Shown here: one piece after another, positions 13,901 to 25,300 of the stretch
Position numbering within the stretch: position 1 is the first letter of the stretch
How the letters are laid out: each line of letters starts with the position of its first letter
Origin: Spisula solida
Lineage: Eukaryota > Mollusca > Bivalvia > Venerida > Mactridae
Direction: 5' to 3'
Length of the DNA stretch: 64,000 bases
NCBI GenBank assembly: GCA_947247005.1
Contig: OX365950.1
Coordinates: 11,296,720 to 11,360,719 of the forward strand
Notes under the pieces: model-generated
Told to the model about the DNA's origin: nothing
The model's database searches: none
What the model saw: only the letters and a program-made list of their open reading frames with translations
Translations under genes and position numbers: made by a program

Positions 13901-15318
13901 TGGGCCATGGCCAATCAATATATATATTCTTAAACTTAAGCTATGATCTGACAACTAAGTTACTATAGTGTATGGTAGAAATTCTGGTTTCTGATTATAT
14001 CTTTAAAATGGCGTATCTACTTGACACCCAGAACAATACACGTTATTGGTACATGTAACATTATCAAGGGATTTGAAAAATACATTAAATAGAGGATCTT
14101 GCATGAGTGCTCTTTACATACATGATTTATTAAACGAGTAGACAAAATGATATGACACAAGGCTTTGCAGAGTGGCATATTGTTTTCATTGATGAGTTTG
14201 ATAAAACTTGTATGTAATAAGCACAAATGTAAGATTCTATTTATCACATAACCTTAGAAAACACTCGTTATCTTGCTACATATGTTTCAGACAAAATTTA
14301 GCGGTACAATGGGATCGAAGCAGAGACCACTGGAACCGGACACTCTTCCACCAGGCTATCATGGCGGACTAGGCTTTAACTTACTTCTTGTTGTAACTGT
14401 TGTTGATGTTGATGAATGGTGTGAATCAGACTACGTAACCTCCTGGCATGTTGTAGTAACTGTATAGTGTGAAGCACGAGGGGATCAATTTGAAATTGTT
14501 CAGCAGGAAGAGGTCTGTAAATAACATGTACAGATCATTGATAGTACACATGTATAAGCATATGATGTAAGAGTAACACTCAGACACTCTTATTAAAACA
14601 GAAAATGGGAGCGATCTGACACTGAAACCCAGACACACCTATCTTCACACATGTACAAATGTAAAAACATTTATTACAAAAAATCTTAAACAACATATTT
14701 TAGGTATTTTCTAGTTAGTAGTAAACTACACCAACTAGAATAATTATTGCCATATGTTGACGAATAGGTAATACCCCTACAGCACCGCCTTGTCACAGTA
14801 ACCACGTGCAACTGGATACATGCTGTTTAATCTTCACACAAGCTACCTTTAAAGCAAATTTCAACAAAATATCTCATTCCTAATATAAAGTTATACAGCG
14901 GGAACTGATGTATTCTATTTTAGTAAAGATGACCTTGACCCCAACAGGTCCCACTTTCAATCCTGAGTGGTGTATTCACACAAGCTACACGTCTATTACA
15001 GCAAGTATCATCAGAATATCTCATTCCTAACTAAAGTCATTGTCTGGATAAATATTAGACAAATGAATGAATAAATACGCTGAATGAGACAAGGTTTGGA
15101 TCTACAAAAAGAGTAAAATTTGGTAATATGCTTTAGTACTTTAATAACAGTAATAAAACATACTCATTTGTAGGCGGATAATGTCTGCTTGATGGCTGAT
15201 GTAGCCTCGGTCCCTCTATTTCCATAGGACGTAATTTTGTCATTTGCTCTCTTTCAATAGCTGCGACACTTGGATCAGTATCTGGAACATCAGGGATTTC
15301 GCCCCAGTGACTCGTCAT
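4997..15318 (-). CDS. SUPT7L: STAGA/SAGA complex subunit SUPT7L (SPT7-like histone-fold protein)
   Basis: The spliced minus-strand CDS runs 15318-15164, 14514-14385, 13828-13707, 12789-12680, 11954-11833, 11415-11225, 8381-8293, 7426-7321, 6363-6202, 5009-4997. All phases close, giving 1200 nt and 399 aa; human SUPT7L is 414 aa. Matching landmarks in order are SHWGEIPD near the N-terminus, LHTIQLLQHARRLRSLI, the GKGEP segment, a histone fold at about residues 145-205 (CRHLLRRSVSAILAHTGFDS, then LLETMTDLCGEYFQQFTK), EQVFQEMKLGSV, IKEEP, and a lysine-rich tail. The protein is a nuclear subunit of the STAGA/SAGA co-activator. The exon starting at 7426 begins inside a minisatellite. The last coding exon is only 13 nt (K-rich end, then TGA) and is inferred; without splicing, the exon at 6202 reads on into unrelated sequence. 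A 5' UTR acceptor lies just above 15360. Confidence 0.9.
5087..5380 (-). repeat. Probable tRNA-derived SINE, minus strand
   Basis: On the minus strand AGGTCATAGGTTCGATCCCA (near 5310-5330) contains a near-perfect RNA polymerase III B box, GGTTCGATCCC, preceded by a tRNA-like head and followed by about 200 bp of noncoding body. A second degraded B-box-like block (CAGGTTTGATC on the minus strand) sits near 6130-6160. Both are in the last SUPT7L intron. Confidence 0.45.
7405..7647. repeat. 48-bp minisatellite, five copies, spanning a SUPT7L splice acceptor
   Basis: Five head-to-tail 48-bp units read on the plus strand as ISNPPRSKTANTGDQ(L/I/V). That open frame is a by-product of the repeat. On the minus strand each unit carries CTGAT, a short pyrimidine stretch and TTTTAG|ATCTG, and the unit nearest the exon supplies the acceptor of the SUPT7L exon ending at 7426. 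Equivalent CTAAAA sites occur at 7427, 7475, 7523, 7571 and 7619. Confidence 0.9.
8632..8702. repeat. Fragment of the GAGCGCT-rich interspersed repeat
   Basis: 'gaagcaagctgtttcctagcatagcactatcgagcgctc...ttggttagccaacaggctccag' matches blocks at 17888-18262 and 53690-54325. It directly flanks the long-inverted-repeat transposon. Confidence 0.6.
8763..11113. mobile_element. DNA transposon with about 490-bp terminal inverted repeats and ACATA target duplication
   Basis: The ends are CACGCCTGGTAATCACTGGC (left) and its inverse at 11113, flanked by ACATA at 8758-8762 and 11114-11118. The left arm (about 8763-9255) and right arm (about 10615-11113) stay alignable, with small indels, through the shared 'ttccgttatagtgccaatc', 'tagtgctatgcag' and 'ccgttgtggttccaat' blocks. 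The roughly 1.36-kb centre has no long ORF, so the copy looks non-autonomous. It lies in the SUPT7L intron between the exons at 8293 and 11225. The 5-bp duplication and terminal bases do not let me name a superfamily with confidence. Confidence 0.8.
12890..13030 (+). repeat. tRNA-like SINE fragment
   Basis: 'tggtccaagggtgagtgc' resembles a Leu/Ser-type A box and 'caggtcaaactaatccc' a degraded B box. A body containing 'cccttccatgata...ttttcctccacatgtggag' follows; those body motifs recur in different order and orientation at 49790-50040. Confidence 0.4.
13352..13673. mobile_element. Pogo/Tc-like MITE carrying three 74-bp tandem units
   Basis: The ends CAGTAGAACCTCT and AGAGGTTGTACTG are imperfect inverted repeats with TATG on both sides. 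The interior holds three units of about 74 bp beginning 'gttgctctacaggggtaaaattt'. CAGTA(G)AACCTCTAT-type ends are typical of short pogo/Tigger-like elements. It ends 33 bp from a SUPT7L exon. Confidence 0.6.
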
Positions 15319-15707
15319 TCTGTCTGATAGTACCCGTACTCGGTAATAAGCACCTACTCTTCTGAAAAATTTTAGAATGTCAAATATAATACAATATATG
15401 AATCAGTCATCAAAATAAGTACTCGACCGAAGGCTATGGGGAGTAATTTTTTGCAGATTTTCTTTTTGGGTACGTAACTTTTTTCATAGAATTAGTTACT
15501 TTATGAAGGATACTCGCCTGAAAAGCTAATTTCAATGACTGATGAATATCCATCTATATCAGTCAGCAAGTCTGAAATGTGACTTAATAATCTAATACAA
15601 GTCCTACAAGTGTTTGAATTTACAATTTAATATTAATGAATTTACTTGTTACAATTTAAGACAGGAGTTTTTCTATTTAAAAATTGTGTTTCCGAAAATA
15701 AACTAGT

Positions 15708-16130
15708 CTAGGGTGGTATGGTGGATAACGCTCTTTACTGTGGATCAAGAGGTCCCTGGTTCTTGGCTGGGACACTTGGTCATTTCTGAAACACTTTTCA
15801 GTGTTTCCCACCCAACAACAGATGAACTGGTTAGAAACCTAGATAGGCCTCAATAAATCCACTCGTCCCCTCGTCCTGCACAATTTTTTCCTTCTTTATT
15901 TATATAGCAGGACAAGTAAGATTTTGGCGGTTTCTTCTTTGTCTATATTGTAGGACGAGTGCTTTTAAAAATATTTGTTGAGGCCTGCTAGATGTAGTCT
16001 CACATGTATCAATGCTATAGGCCTACACTATGCATGTTAAAGGAACGAAAGAGCCAGGGTAGTGCACCCAGATTCTTTGTAATACAGTCAGTGTTTCATT
16101 TTGATTTTGAAAACTATGAGTCCTTTCCCA
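15708..16130 (+). repeat. tRNA-derived SINE, plus strand, interrupted by a MITE
   Basis: The head 'tagggtggtatggtggataacgctc' is A-box-like and 'gtccctggttcttggctggga' is a degraded B box, followed by 'acttggtcatttctgaaacac...cagtgtttcccacccaaca'. The body resumes after the insertion at 15845-15986 with 'tataggcctacac...catgttaaagg'. A facing copy is at 17640-17880 and a third copy at 25468-25690. Confidence 0.7.
15845..15986. mobile_element. Short MITE inside a SINE
   Basis: AGGCCTCAATAAATCCACTCGTCC at the left is mirrored at the right, where the reverse complement reads AGGCCTCAACAAAT...CACTCGTCC. At about 142 bp it is noncoding and interrupts the surrounding SINE sequence. Confidence 0.65.
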
Positions 16131-16192
16131 CTGAACTTAATTGGTAGGTTTGTCTTACAAGGGCATACTTAAATTCAAGGAAGAGACAGAGG

Positions 16193-17239
16193 CAGGCCCG
16201 GATCCAGAAATTTTTGACTGGGGGGGGGCCCAGATATTGTTTTGATATTTTGTTGGGGTGGGTGCGGGAGGGGGGACCCCTCCCGGTGAAGATTTTTTCA
16301 CTTTTCGAATTAAAATCATGCCATTTCCAGCACTTTAAGCTTTTAAAATCAGAAGTAAAGGTATTAAAATTGTACTGCTACATCAACATAAATTTACAAA
16401 TCAGGCATCAAATTATTAAAATTCACTGTTCGCTACATAATCAGACAACGTTCATTTTTTAAGCAATTATTTAAATATACATGTATGTTTATCCCATTGA
16501 AGATTTTATCAAGTAAGAATTTTAAATTTTATATTTAGACGTTAAATTATTGAAATTAACTGCTACAAATCGAAATACATAGCCCATGAAATAAACAATA
16601 TTAGATATACATGTATATCTAAAAGTTTCAACTGGTTCAGATAGATTTTTTAGTAAACTTTAACTTTTAATAAAAATCATGAAATTTTATGCACTATAGC
16701 GTGTTTAAAACATTAAAATTCAATGCTAGACACATGGAAATTTAAAAAAAATGTGCCCCCCCCCCCCAAAAAATATTTTGAATTAAACTCGTTTTTTTTG
16801 TTTTTTTAAATCTCACCTGAAATTATTAAACTTGCACTGTTTCAAAATGTCATTATCAGTAATAAATCTATCAACAAGAAAATTTAGATATGTCGGGTCA
16901 CTATTTTTAAATCGATCAGTTCACACGTTTTAGTAACATAGATCAATGAATCTCCTAAATCATGATCTTTCAGACGCTATAAAATCATCTAGGAAAGCGT
17001 CTAACTGATTCAGATAGGGTGTAATTAGGGCCTGGATAAACAACAGGGGGCACATTTTATTGCCTTCGCTTCCGCTACATGTAATATACAGAGATTGTTA
17101 TCACAAAATAACGACCCATAGCCTAATTGATTGGTAATATTTTAAGGATTTTAACGTTTTTAGACTGTATAAAATGGTCACTCTGAGGCCAACTTGGGGG
17201 GCACGGGCCCCCTGTGCCCCCCCGGTGGATCCGGGCCTG
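16193..17239. mobile_element. hAT-like non-autonomous transposon with 6-bp CAGAGG duplication
   Basis: The ends CAGGCCCGGATCC and GGATCCGGGCCTG are exact inverse repeats at 16193 and 17239. CAGAGG lies on both sides (16187-16192, 17240-17245). Subterminal G/C homopolymer runs are present and the interior is AT-rich without coding capacity. A second inverted copy of the flank (17350-17400) shows the uninterrupted site, confirming the boundaries. CAGG-type ends suggest the hAT superfamily, although 8-bp duplications are classical there. Confidence 0.75.
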
Positions 17240-17437
17240 CAGAGGTGTGATACAAGGAATCTGGGTGCATTACCCTAACTTGTTCCGAATAGACAATAGG
17301 CACTTGGTTTCAAATTATCTGAGTCAAATTTTATCTGAGTGTACCCTGTATATCTTGTATCACACCTCTTTCTCTTGATTTTAAGTCTGCCTAGACAAAT
17401 GTCTACGTCCCCGCAAGGGGTTTGGCATTAACGGAAG

Positions 17438-17620
17438 ATAGACATAGAGAGAAGGTTGGGCAGCGGCCATGTTTAGCCGCAACGGATATTCATGACGCTA
17501 CAGGAACTGGTATCCGTGTTTGCAGTGACAACTGTAAAAAAAACTGGGTACCAACTTTAGAAACGTCATATCCATTGCGGCTAAACTTGACCGCTGCCCA
17601 AACTTCCCTCTATATCTATA
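17438..17620. mobile_element. Palindromic MITE, 183 bp
   Basis: Arms of about 57 bp, containing 'gggcagcggccatgtttagc' on the left and its inverse on the right, surround a short spacer, so nearly the whole element folds into a hairpin. Confidence 0.7.
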
Positions 17621-17639
17621 GGGTACTCTGAGATAATTT

Positions 17640-17880
17640 TGACCCAGATAATTTGAAACCAAGTGCGTATGGAATAGACTCCTTGGTTCTTTAACATGGC
17701 CAGTGTATAGCACCGACCCACGCAGGATTATCTCTTGGTTACCAACTAGTTCATCTGTAGTTGGGTGGGAAACACTGTAAAGCATTTCAGAAATGACCAA
17801 GTGCCCCGGCCGATGATCAAACCAGGGACCTCTAGGACAGTATTAAAAAGCGTTATCTACTCGACTCCGGAGCCATCCTG
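17640..17880 (-). repeat. tRNA-derived SINE, minus strand, facing the copy at 15708
   Basis: On the minus strand it reads GTAGATAACGCTTTTTA, then GAGGTCCCTGGTTTGATCATC (B-box-like) and GCACTTGGTCATTTCTGAAA, the same order as the plus-strand copy. The two copies form a long inverted pair in the first SUPT7L intron. Confidence 0.7.
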
Positions 17881-17887
17881 TTACATA

Positions 17888-18262
17888 TTATGCAGCGCTT
17901 TTGGGAAGCAAGCCGTTCCCTAGGATACAGGAGCCCATTGCCTAACCAAGCCGCTTCCAAAAGGCGCTACCGAGCGCTTTCCTACGTCTATGCAACGACA
18001 CGCTACGAGCGAGCAGTGCTCGCCGATAGCATACTGTTTCTTTACAATTTGCTAGGCAAGCGCTACCGAAGCGGTCCGTTGCATAAGAAAGCGCTCGATA
18101 GCGCTTTGCTACGAAACGGCCTGCTATCCGCCAGCGCTCACCGGTAGCATATAATTTTTCCGCTTCGTCCGCTACGTAGCGCTTTTTGGAAGCAAGACGT
18201 TTCCTAGCGTGGCGTTACCGAGCGCTCGGTAGCGGTTTGGTTAGGCAACGGGCTCCAGCTAT
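17888..18262. repeat. GAGCGCT/AGCGCT-rich interspersed repeat
   Basis: A locally GC-rich block contains many AGCGCTnnC and CGAGCGCT motifs. Inverted modules such as 'ggaagcaagccgttcccta' and 'ttggttaggcaacgggctccag' recur at 8632-8702 and 53690-54325. The apparent plus-strand ORF here is a consequence of the low-complexity repeat. Confidence 0.6.
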
Positions 18263-18493
18263 CGTAGCTCTTTGTTAGAAAGGGCTCCATGTTTTTGTCG
18301 CCATACTTAATTTCAATAAGCGCCTACCTACATTGATGAAAAAATGTGCGATTCAATGCAATTAAATTATAAACAAATAATTGAATGTACTTAAGTAGTG
18401 TTCAGTTTGAATTAATATATGTATCTCGTGTCATTAATCGAGATGCCATTCGTTGACAAGCTAAAATATCAATATGTTTGGTAATTTCTTTAC

Positions 18494-18546
18494 CTGTAAT
18501 GAACAAATCCTATAGACGCTTGCCAAAACCGGAAGTCAGCCTTAAT
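18494..18546 (-). other. Probable noncoding first exon of SUPT7L
   Basis: On the minus strand CATTACAG|GTAAAG is a good donor (18488-18493) that could pair with the TTTTTCAG acceptor just above 15360. An ETS-type ACCGGAAGT (18538-18546, plus strand) sits at its presumed start, as is common at TATA-less housekeeping promoters. Confidence 0.45.
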
Positions 18547-18729
18547 AGTTAATCCGTTGCAAAAAATGTATATTTATTCACAAATTTGTATCGTATATAA
18601 GTTAAAAAAGAAATTTTAATTATTAACTATTTCTGTATAAGAATTTATCATGTTAAAAGTGACAAAATATTATTTGAGGCCGTTAAACTTCACTCCGTAC
18701 CTACATCGCTATGACAACAGGAAGCTCAA
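18547..18729. promoter_or_regulatory. Bidirectional promoter between SUPT7L and TTC29
   Basis: This short interval separates the two presumed first exons. It contains ATCGCTATGACAAC (18705-18718), whose reverse complement has one good RFX X-box half site (GTTGTC), an AT spacer and an imperfect second half. RFX control would fit a ciliary gene such as TTC29. Confidence 0.4.
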
Positions 18730-18782
18730 TGGCCGACTATCAACATTTTGCATGTAGGATCTAACATTAGTTGCAAATCAAG
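18730..18782 (+). other. Probable noncoding first exon of TTC29
   Basis: CAAATCAAG|GTAAAT gives a donor at 18783 that matches the acceptor at 19376 before the ATG exon. The start of the exon is not defined. An ATGTAG mini-ORF occurs within it. Confidence 0.35.
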
Positions 18783-19384
18783 GTAAATGTCTAAAAACGG
18801 TTCATTATATGTTGTCATTATGGATTGTTTTACATGGTTATTTCATCCTCTTTACTCAGAATATCACAAAGACTTGTCAAATACCAAAAACTGCTCTGAA
18901 AGTGTGAATACTTTCACAAAATGAAAATGTTGACATAAAAAACCACTCAACTAAAACATTATTTTCACCTCAACAGTGTTACAAGTTCAATCGATAGTTC
19001 TTACAACTACAAGTAATTAGTTCTGGATACCATAACTAAATGGTCTTTTATTTACTCTGATGTGTCGACCTTTTAGACGATGAAATGGAATGATCATCGT
19101 CAAAGACCTTGGACTAACAAGTAATAGCTTACATAAATCCCCATTACCACCTCACTACTGATGCATTGCAATGCACCTGAGGGTATGTGCTCGGGGCCCT
19201 CAATCTACCGTTGTTGTCATTAGGAAACCGATGTTGTGCCCTGCTTTGTCTCTTCTTTATAAATGACTCATTGATTATTCATAATAAATTTAGGTACAGT
19301 ATCATGATAATTAAAATTTGAAAACAACTCTTACGACATTGTTATAATTTTTGTTACCTTTGGATTGTCTTTTCAGAGGCCAAT

Positions 19385-22300
19385 ATGGCGGCCGCTCACA
19401 CATTACCCCCTATTCAGGGAGCCAAGAGTGGGGGTAATTCAGGATTAATTGGTTCCATGAAACACAGTCAGCCTGTTCATTTTGCACCAGCACCACCAAA
19501 AGGACCCCCTAGTGGAAGATTGAAACCTCTACAAAAAAAGAAAATTGTTGAAAGAGATCCTGCATTTTCTCAGCCTGTTCTAACAAAAAGGCAAACTACA
19601 GCGTAAGTTAATGTATTATTTTCCTTTTTTAGTCCTATCACTAAACTATAAATATAAACAGCTTAGATGAGCTGTTGTTTTTTGGTATCAGAAAGTGTCT
19701 CATCTTTTGATTTTGAGTGACAGTTGCACTGTTACAGATGGTTTTTAACCAAGTATCCAGTTATTTCTACTAGTATAAACACTTGAAAGTTTATACAAAA
19801 TAAGTTGTGTACATGTATCACATATTTACATTTTAGACAAATTAGTTCCATAAAAATGCTGTTATTCAGTAAGTAATGCTCCTTACTTTAAATGCTGAAA
19901 TGTAATAATGATTTAATTTCTTAAATGTTATTGCACAGTGACCTAATTGATGTTATGGGCTGATATAATCCTATCTCAATGTTTTGCAGGTATCGGAATA
20001 CTTACAAACATAATTTATGTGTGGACATGTTACAAAATGGCTTCCATTTATCATTCTGTGAGCTGTTTGCTCTTATACGAAGACAAGAGGAGTCGAGACA
20101 ACAAGCTGGACCCGAATCTTTATCTTGGAGTATGACTTTACTTAAAGACCAACATGAAAAGTTGGATGTGCTTAAACTTCATTTAACCAGAGCGGAAAAT
20201 GCTCAAAGAAAAGGTAATACTTACAGGAAGCAAGTCAATATAGAAAGTCATTGTGTGTTTAGTATTGAAGTATTCCATGTGTTTTCTTTACGGGAAATGG
20301 TTCGAAGAAAAATATCAGGAGAACTGCATTGTTTAGGAATAAAAAAAAATGGTCGATCATATAACAGATTGAAATATTCTGTGAAATATTCTACTGAATT
20401 AAACCTCTCCACATGCTAAGCCCATATCACTATTGAAACCACTTATTGGAAGAGTGACAGAAGAAGAATTCATCTGATGAATTTTCTGTTAAAAATATGT
20501 GCATGGAATTGAACAGAAGTCTTATGTACACATTTTTCTTAAACTTTTGTATGATATACTGTGCATGTATACATGGTTATTTCCAAGGGTCACAAAATAG
20601 CGAATTTTGAATTCCAGACATTTGGCATGCAGAATTTATTTTTATTTACTTTTTTTTTCTCTGAGTAAAGTTCTTTGGGGAAGGTTAGTGGAATTAACAA
20701 ATTCCTGCAATTTGCTACTATTTCCAAGTTGCGAAATTAATTATGTATACACCATTGTAACCTATCAAAGAGATTGGTGGTGCTATATGTTTTTCTACCA
20801 CTGTAACCATTTATATGATGTTATTTTGTTTCACTCTAGGAGACTACCAGGAAGTATACAGAGCTAGATTTGAGCTTGCACGTTACTTCCAAGCTGCTGG
20901 TGATAAATGGTTAGCTGATCATTTCTTTGATACATGCTTAGACACCAGTAATCTAGTAACAAACGATGGTGGTAAAATGCAGGCAGAAGGTTATTGTAAC
21001 GTAGCCCTGGCCCAAGAAGAAAATGGTAACTTTCTGAATTTGATATTTCTCCATTAATTGTGAGTTTGTGACTGATACACTGACCATTCAATCTTTAATT
21101 TCTGATGTATTTTCTGTAAATTTAGTGTTTTTTATCATAGTCACAGTTTGGTCAATAATAATAATTTAGAATTTTAAAAAACTCATAGAAACTTGCAGAT
21201 GATCTGGAGGTGTATCTCAAACATCATGGAGATTATCTCAAATAAGATTATTTTTAATTTGTAGTAACTAAATGACTTTGAGTAATATAGTATGCTCATA
21301 CAATAACTTCCTATATTATCTTACCTTGGCTGAGATGCATCCACAAAATATGGCTGTATGATGCATTCAACCCTATTTGATTAACTTAAAATGAAATCTT
21401 TACTTCAAGTGAATGAGATATTTTCTGTGTTGGTTATGTAGATTGATCCCTGTACCAGATTTTCAGAATTTGTCTACATTCGTGTACTATATTTTTGTTA
21501 GGTAAATTATTTGGGCAAGTCAGGTAGCATTGAGCCACCATTTTGTATGACGACTTACAAGATGTATTATATTGTATTCTTTGACACTTATAGCTGAATA
21601 CTACAATGCAGCAGAACACTTTGAAGCATACTACAGCCTTGCTAACCAGAACAAGGACTGGACAACAGCTGATGGTATAACCTTCTATACAGACGCTTGT
21701 ATTCATTTGTCCAGGATTTATACCATCATGGGTGAAAAACTTGAACAAGAAGATGCGGAATTGATGTTGGAAAACCTCACAAAAGCTTACAACTGTGCAA
21801 AAGAAAGTAAGTTACCAAGAAAAAACCAATTAACATTTTTTATGATTTATTTTTGTTATGGAAGCACTTTAATCATCTTCTCCATGTACGCTGCGTGATA
21901 ATTCACTTTTGGAAGACCATATAGTTGTGTCGGTTTGTCTGGGAAAGAAACCTGTAGGTGTCTGTTGGCATGAAATTATGTAAGACTGGTTCTACTATTA
22001 TTACTTATTTAGGAATTTTGACATGCTGTTCATTTTAGGTATTCAGTTATAATATACATTTTGTACTTGACTGTGTCAGAAATGTGTAGGTGTATGATGA
22101 TCTGAAATTAAGTAAAACTGATTCTACTTTAACTACTTGTACATATTTATGAATTCTGGTAGGCTGCTCATTTTAGGTTTTCAATGAATAATATAGAGGT
22201 ACTGACTTTCAATGAAACCTTTTGGCCAAATGTTAACAATAAAGCAAATAACTAACTTTTCCAAATGCAACTGCTATTGTAAACCTGTGATTTTTGTCAG

Positions 22301-25300
22301 TTAAATATTGCACTGAAAAGAACAAATCAACGCTGTTAATGGAAGTAATATTTTGTAAACCATGTTAGCCAGATTACATGTATACATCTAACCTGGACAG
22401 TGGAACAACAATACTGTTATATGGCTCATCTTATAATTAAATAATGTATTGAGTTCATGGTATGTCTTTCCTGTATATTTATATTGATTAAACACCCAGT
22501 AACAAATGTGTCATATTTCTAGGTTGTCAACAGAAGTTAGAGGGTGAAGCAGCATACAGATTAGGTTTGGCTGCTGATAATGCTGGAGATAGTGACACAG
22601 CTCTCACGGTATGCTCTCATTCTCATCTATATACATACAAACTGGAAATCTATAACTCTCTCACTTTCCACTTGCTAACCGCAATCATTTCAGATTATGT
22701 ACCTGGGCTTTTGTTTTTGCTGGAACTTATTTTCAGCAGAGTTATGACCTTGTCTTTATTCCTCGTTAGAGGAAGCATAATTGAATGTAAGGTTTTTGTA
22801 GATTTTATTTAATGAATATTGCATGTGTAATTTAATATACTGGTATTTTATTGTGGGTCCAAGTTGTCCAGTGCCCCTCCTGGACAGTTGATTGAACTTA
22901 ATTATAATGTTTTGTCTAAAGCTTGTTTAAAGTTAAAAGATACCCGGAAAAATGACATAGGGTCATCATGGAATGACTATAAATACTACATGTGTACAGT
23001 GTAATAACATATTACATTTTGTAATTCAAGTGGCTGGTGAAGATATTACCAAACACACAATATGTTGAAGGATGGTCTACTTAAACCACAACCATGGCAC
23101 AATGTATATTTCCTAACTCACCAATTTCAATTTTTCTGTACTAATGCATAATTCCTCAGTTTTAAAGTCATATGTTATGAACAGTGCATGAAATTATCTA
23201 CATTGCAGCATTTGAATACATACTTAGAGATTTGTCGATCTACGGACGACAAAGAGGGCATCGGTCAAGCATGTGATGCTATAGCTAAAACATTCGCCAG
23301 GTAATCTCTTACTTTATCATATAATATGATATACAGGTATGCAGGTGCTTAAATAATGTTTGATGAAATATCTATACGATAATATATTATTATGCCTTCT
23401 TGACAAATTTTCAATTTATAGTAATTCATAAAAATAGAATGAAATATTATGTATGTGAGAAGCGAACAGCTTTGAGATATTAATGTTGCTTTATGGCGCA
23501 TCAACAACTACCAAAATTAAAATACCCAGTAATGGTCATGTAGAATGCATTTAAAAAAAGCAACAAATGCAAGCTGAGTTTAGAAGGATATTAATAATTC
23601 ATATGAAGAATAAAGATGAATTGGTTAAAATTGGTTTGATGTAACAAAAAGTAAGAGTCCCTGAGACTGGTCTCATTTACATTATATTATACATGTATAA
23701 TAGTATAAATTTAAAAGGACAATGTATACATTGTGAGATAAGAACTTCTATACTAAATATCTGATGTAGTGACATGATTTTCTGTTTGAAGACTATGAAC
23801 GTGGTGGGTAGAGTGTTGTTATTGTGGTATTATGATGGAAACTTGTATTGTATCACATACTTTGTTAAGTTCTATTATTGCCTGTGTTTTAAGACGCATC
23901 CATAATAACTAGTATGACCAACTGTGAACAGATCATCAGCATTTATCTGAGTTTGTTTGATGCATTTTGGTTTATATGGTTCAACATTGCTTGAAAGGAT
24001 AGATGTTTGGAAAAACATGATATCGGCTTAAATATAGTGCTTATTTCATTATATATGAGTTTATTTGTGTAACATAAATTGTACACTGCACGAGTGCACG
24101 TCATTATGTATTGCAATATATCTATCTTCAACTATGTAATGATAACTTGTCTTGGTACATATTGTGAGGGAAACATATTGATTTGGTGCTGGACATTGGG
24201 ATGGATATCACAAAGTTTGTCCATGCCAGTTCTCCTTAACCATTGGTCGGATTTTAATGAAACTTCACATGGGTGCTTGGTACCAAACCTAGTTGTGCAT
24301 ATTGTCTGGAAATTTAGGTCAGATGATTTTTATCAAAGTTATGGCCCTTTGTGGGAGACATACATTTTTGTGTCAAAACCCTTCTTGTTTTGTCCAAAAA
24401 CATGTCTGTATGCTGTTCACAATGTACTCTTCTTATTTTCACCTAGTCCAGATTATTCAACTGTATAGTTTTTGGAAGTGATAATATTATACTTCCATGT
24501 TCATTTCTATTAAGACACCTCACAATACAATGTATTGATATCACTTATAATGCATGTTGCAAGCACAGTACACTATTTGCCAGTTGATGTTTTTGTGTAA
24601 AATGTATGTTTTACTGTTCAGTGTTATTATAAGAACTGTTGATAACTGCAGTACTATGTTGATACAAAGTTTTGGTGCAAAAGAAACATTTTATTAGGTA
24701 CTGGAAATCTTACAACCTGTTTCCAAGAAATTTTATCGTTGTTATTGGTTAAGCATTGTTGAGCATTGTTAATAAATGGTAATTAATGGTAAGACAGCAG
24801 TATCGTGTACCTAAGTTTTCTTGTTCATAGGAAGACGCATTTATATTGTGCTTAATTAATTTAACAGTTATAATTTGCATTTCAGTAATTTGTAAGCATT
24901 TCTGTTGAGAAGACAGAATGCAATGCTTCGCAAACTTTTGACTCTTTAGAAATATTGACAAATAATACAGCATTGCGTGTGAAACAGATTACCTCCCTTT
25001 ACATAAATCTTCATGTATGTACAACCAAGCTGTTACTAGTATGTGTGGTCATGTTATATTTGGTTGTTTCAGACAAGGCCGTGTTGAAGAAAGTATAGAA
25101 TATCTCAAACAGTTTGTTACTGTAGCAGAGAAGAGTGGACAGGAACATGCATACAGCAAAGCCTGTCATAACTTAGGAAATATATACAATACACTTGTAA
25201 GTACCCTTTTCATCTCAAAGTTCTTTTGTCAGCCGCAGTCCTATCTGAATCATCATGTCATATTGTCATCTAGTGTAGTTCTTGTGTAGTTCTTTCTTTA

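Noticed and set aside
14273..14467. Plus-strand 64-aa ORF opposite a SUPT7L exon
   Set aside because: The minus strand reads LHTIQLLQHARRLRSLI with correct phases, so the plus ORF is antisense noise.
21434..21748. Minus-strand 104-aa ORF over a TTC29 exon
   Set aside because: It is a shadow of the plus-strand TPR exon 21594-21806.
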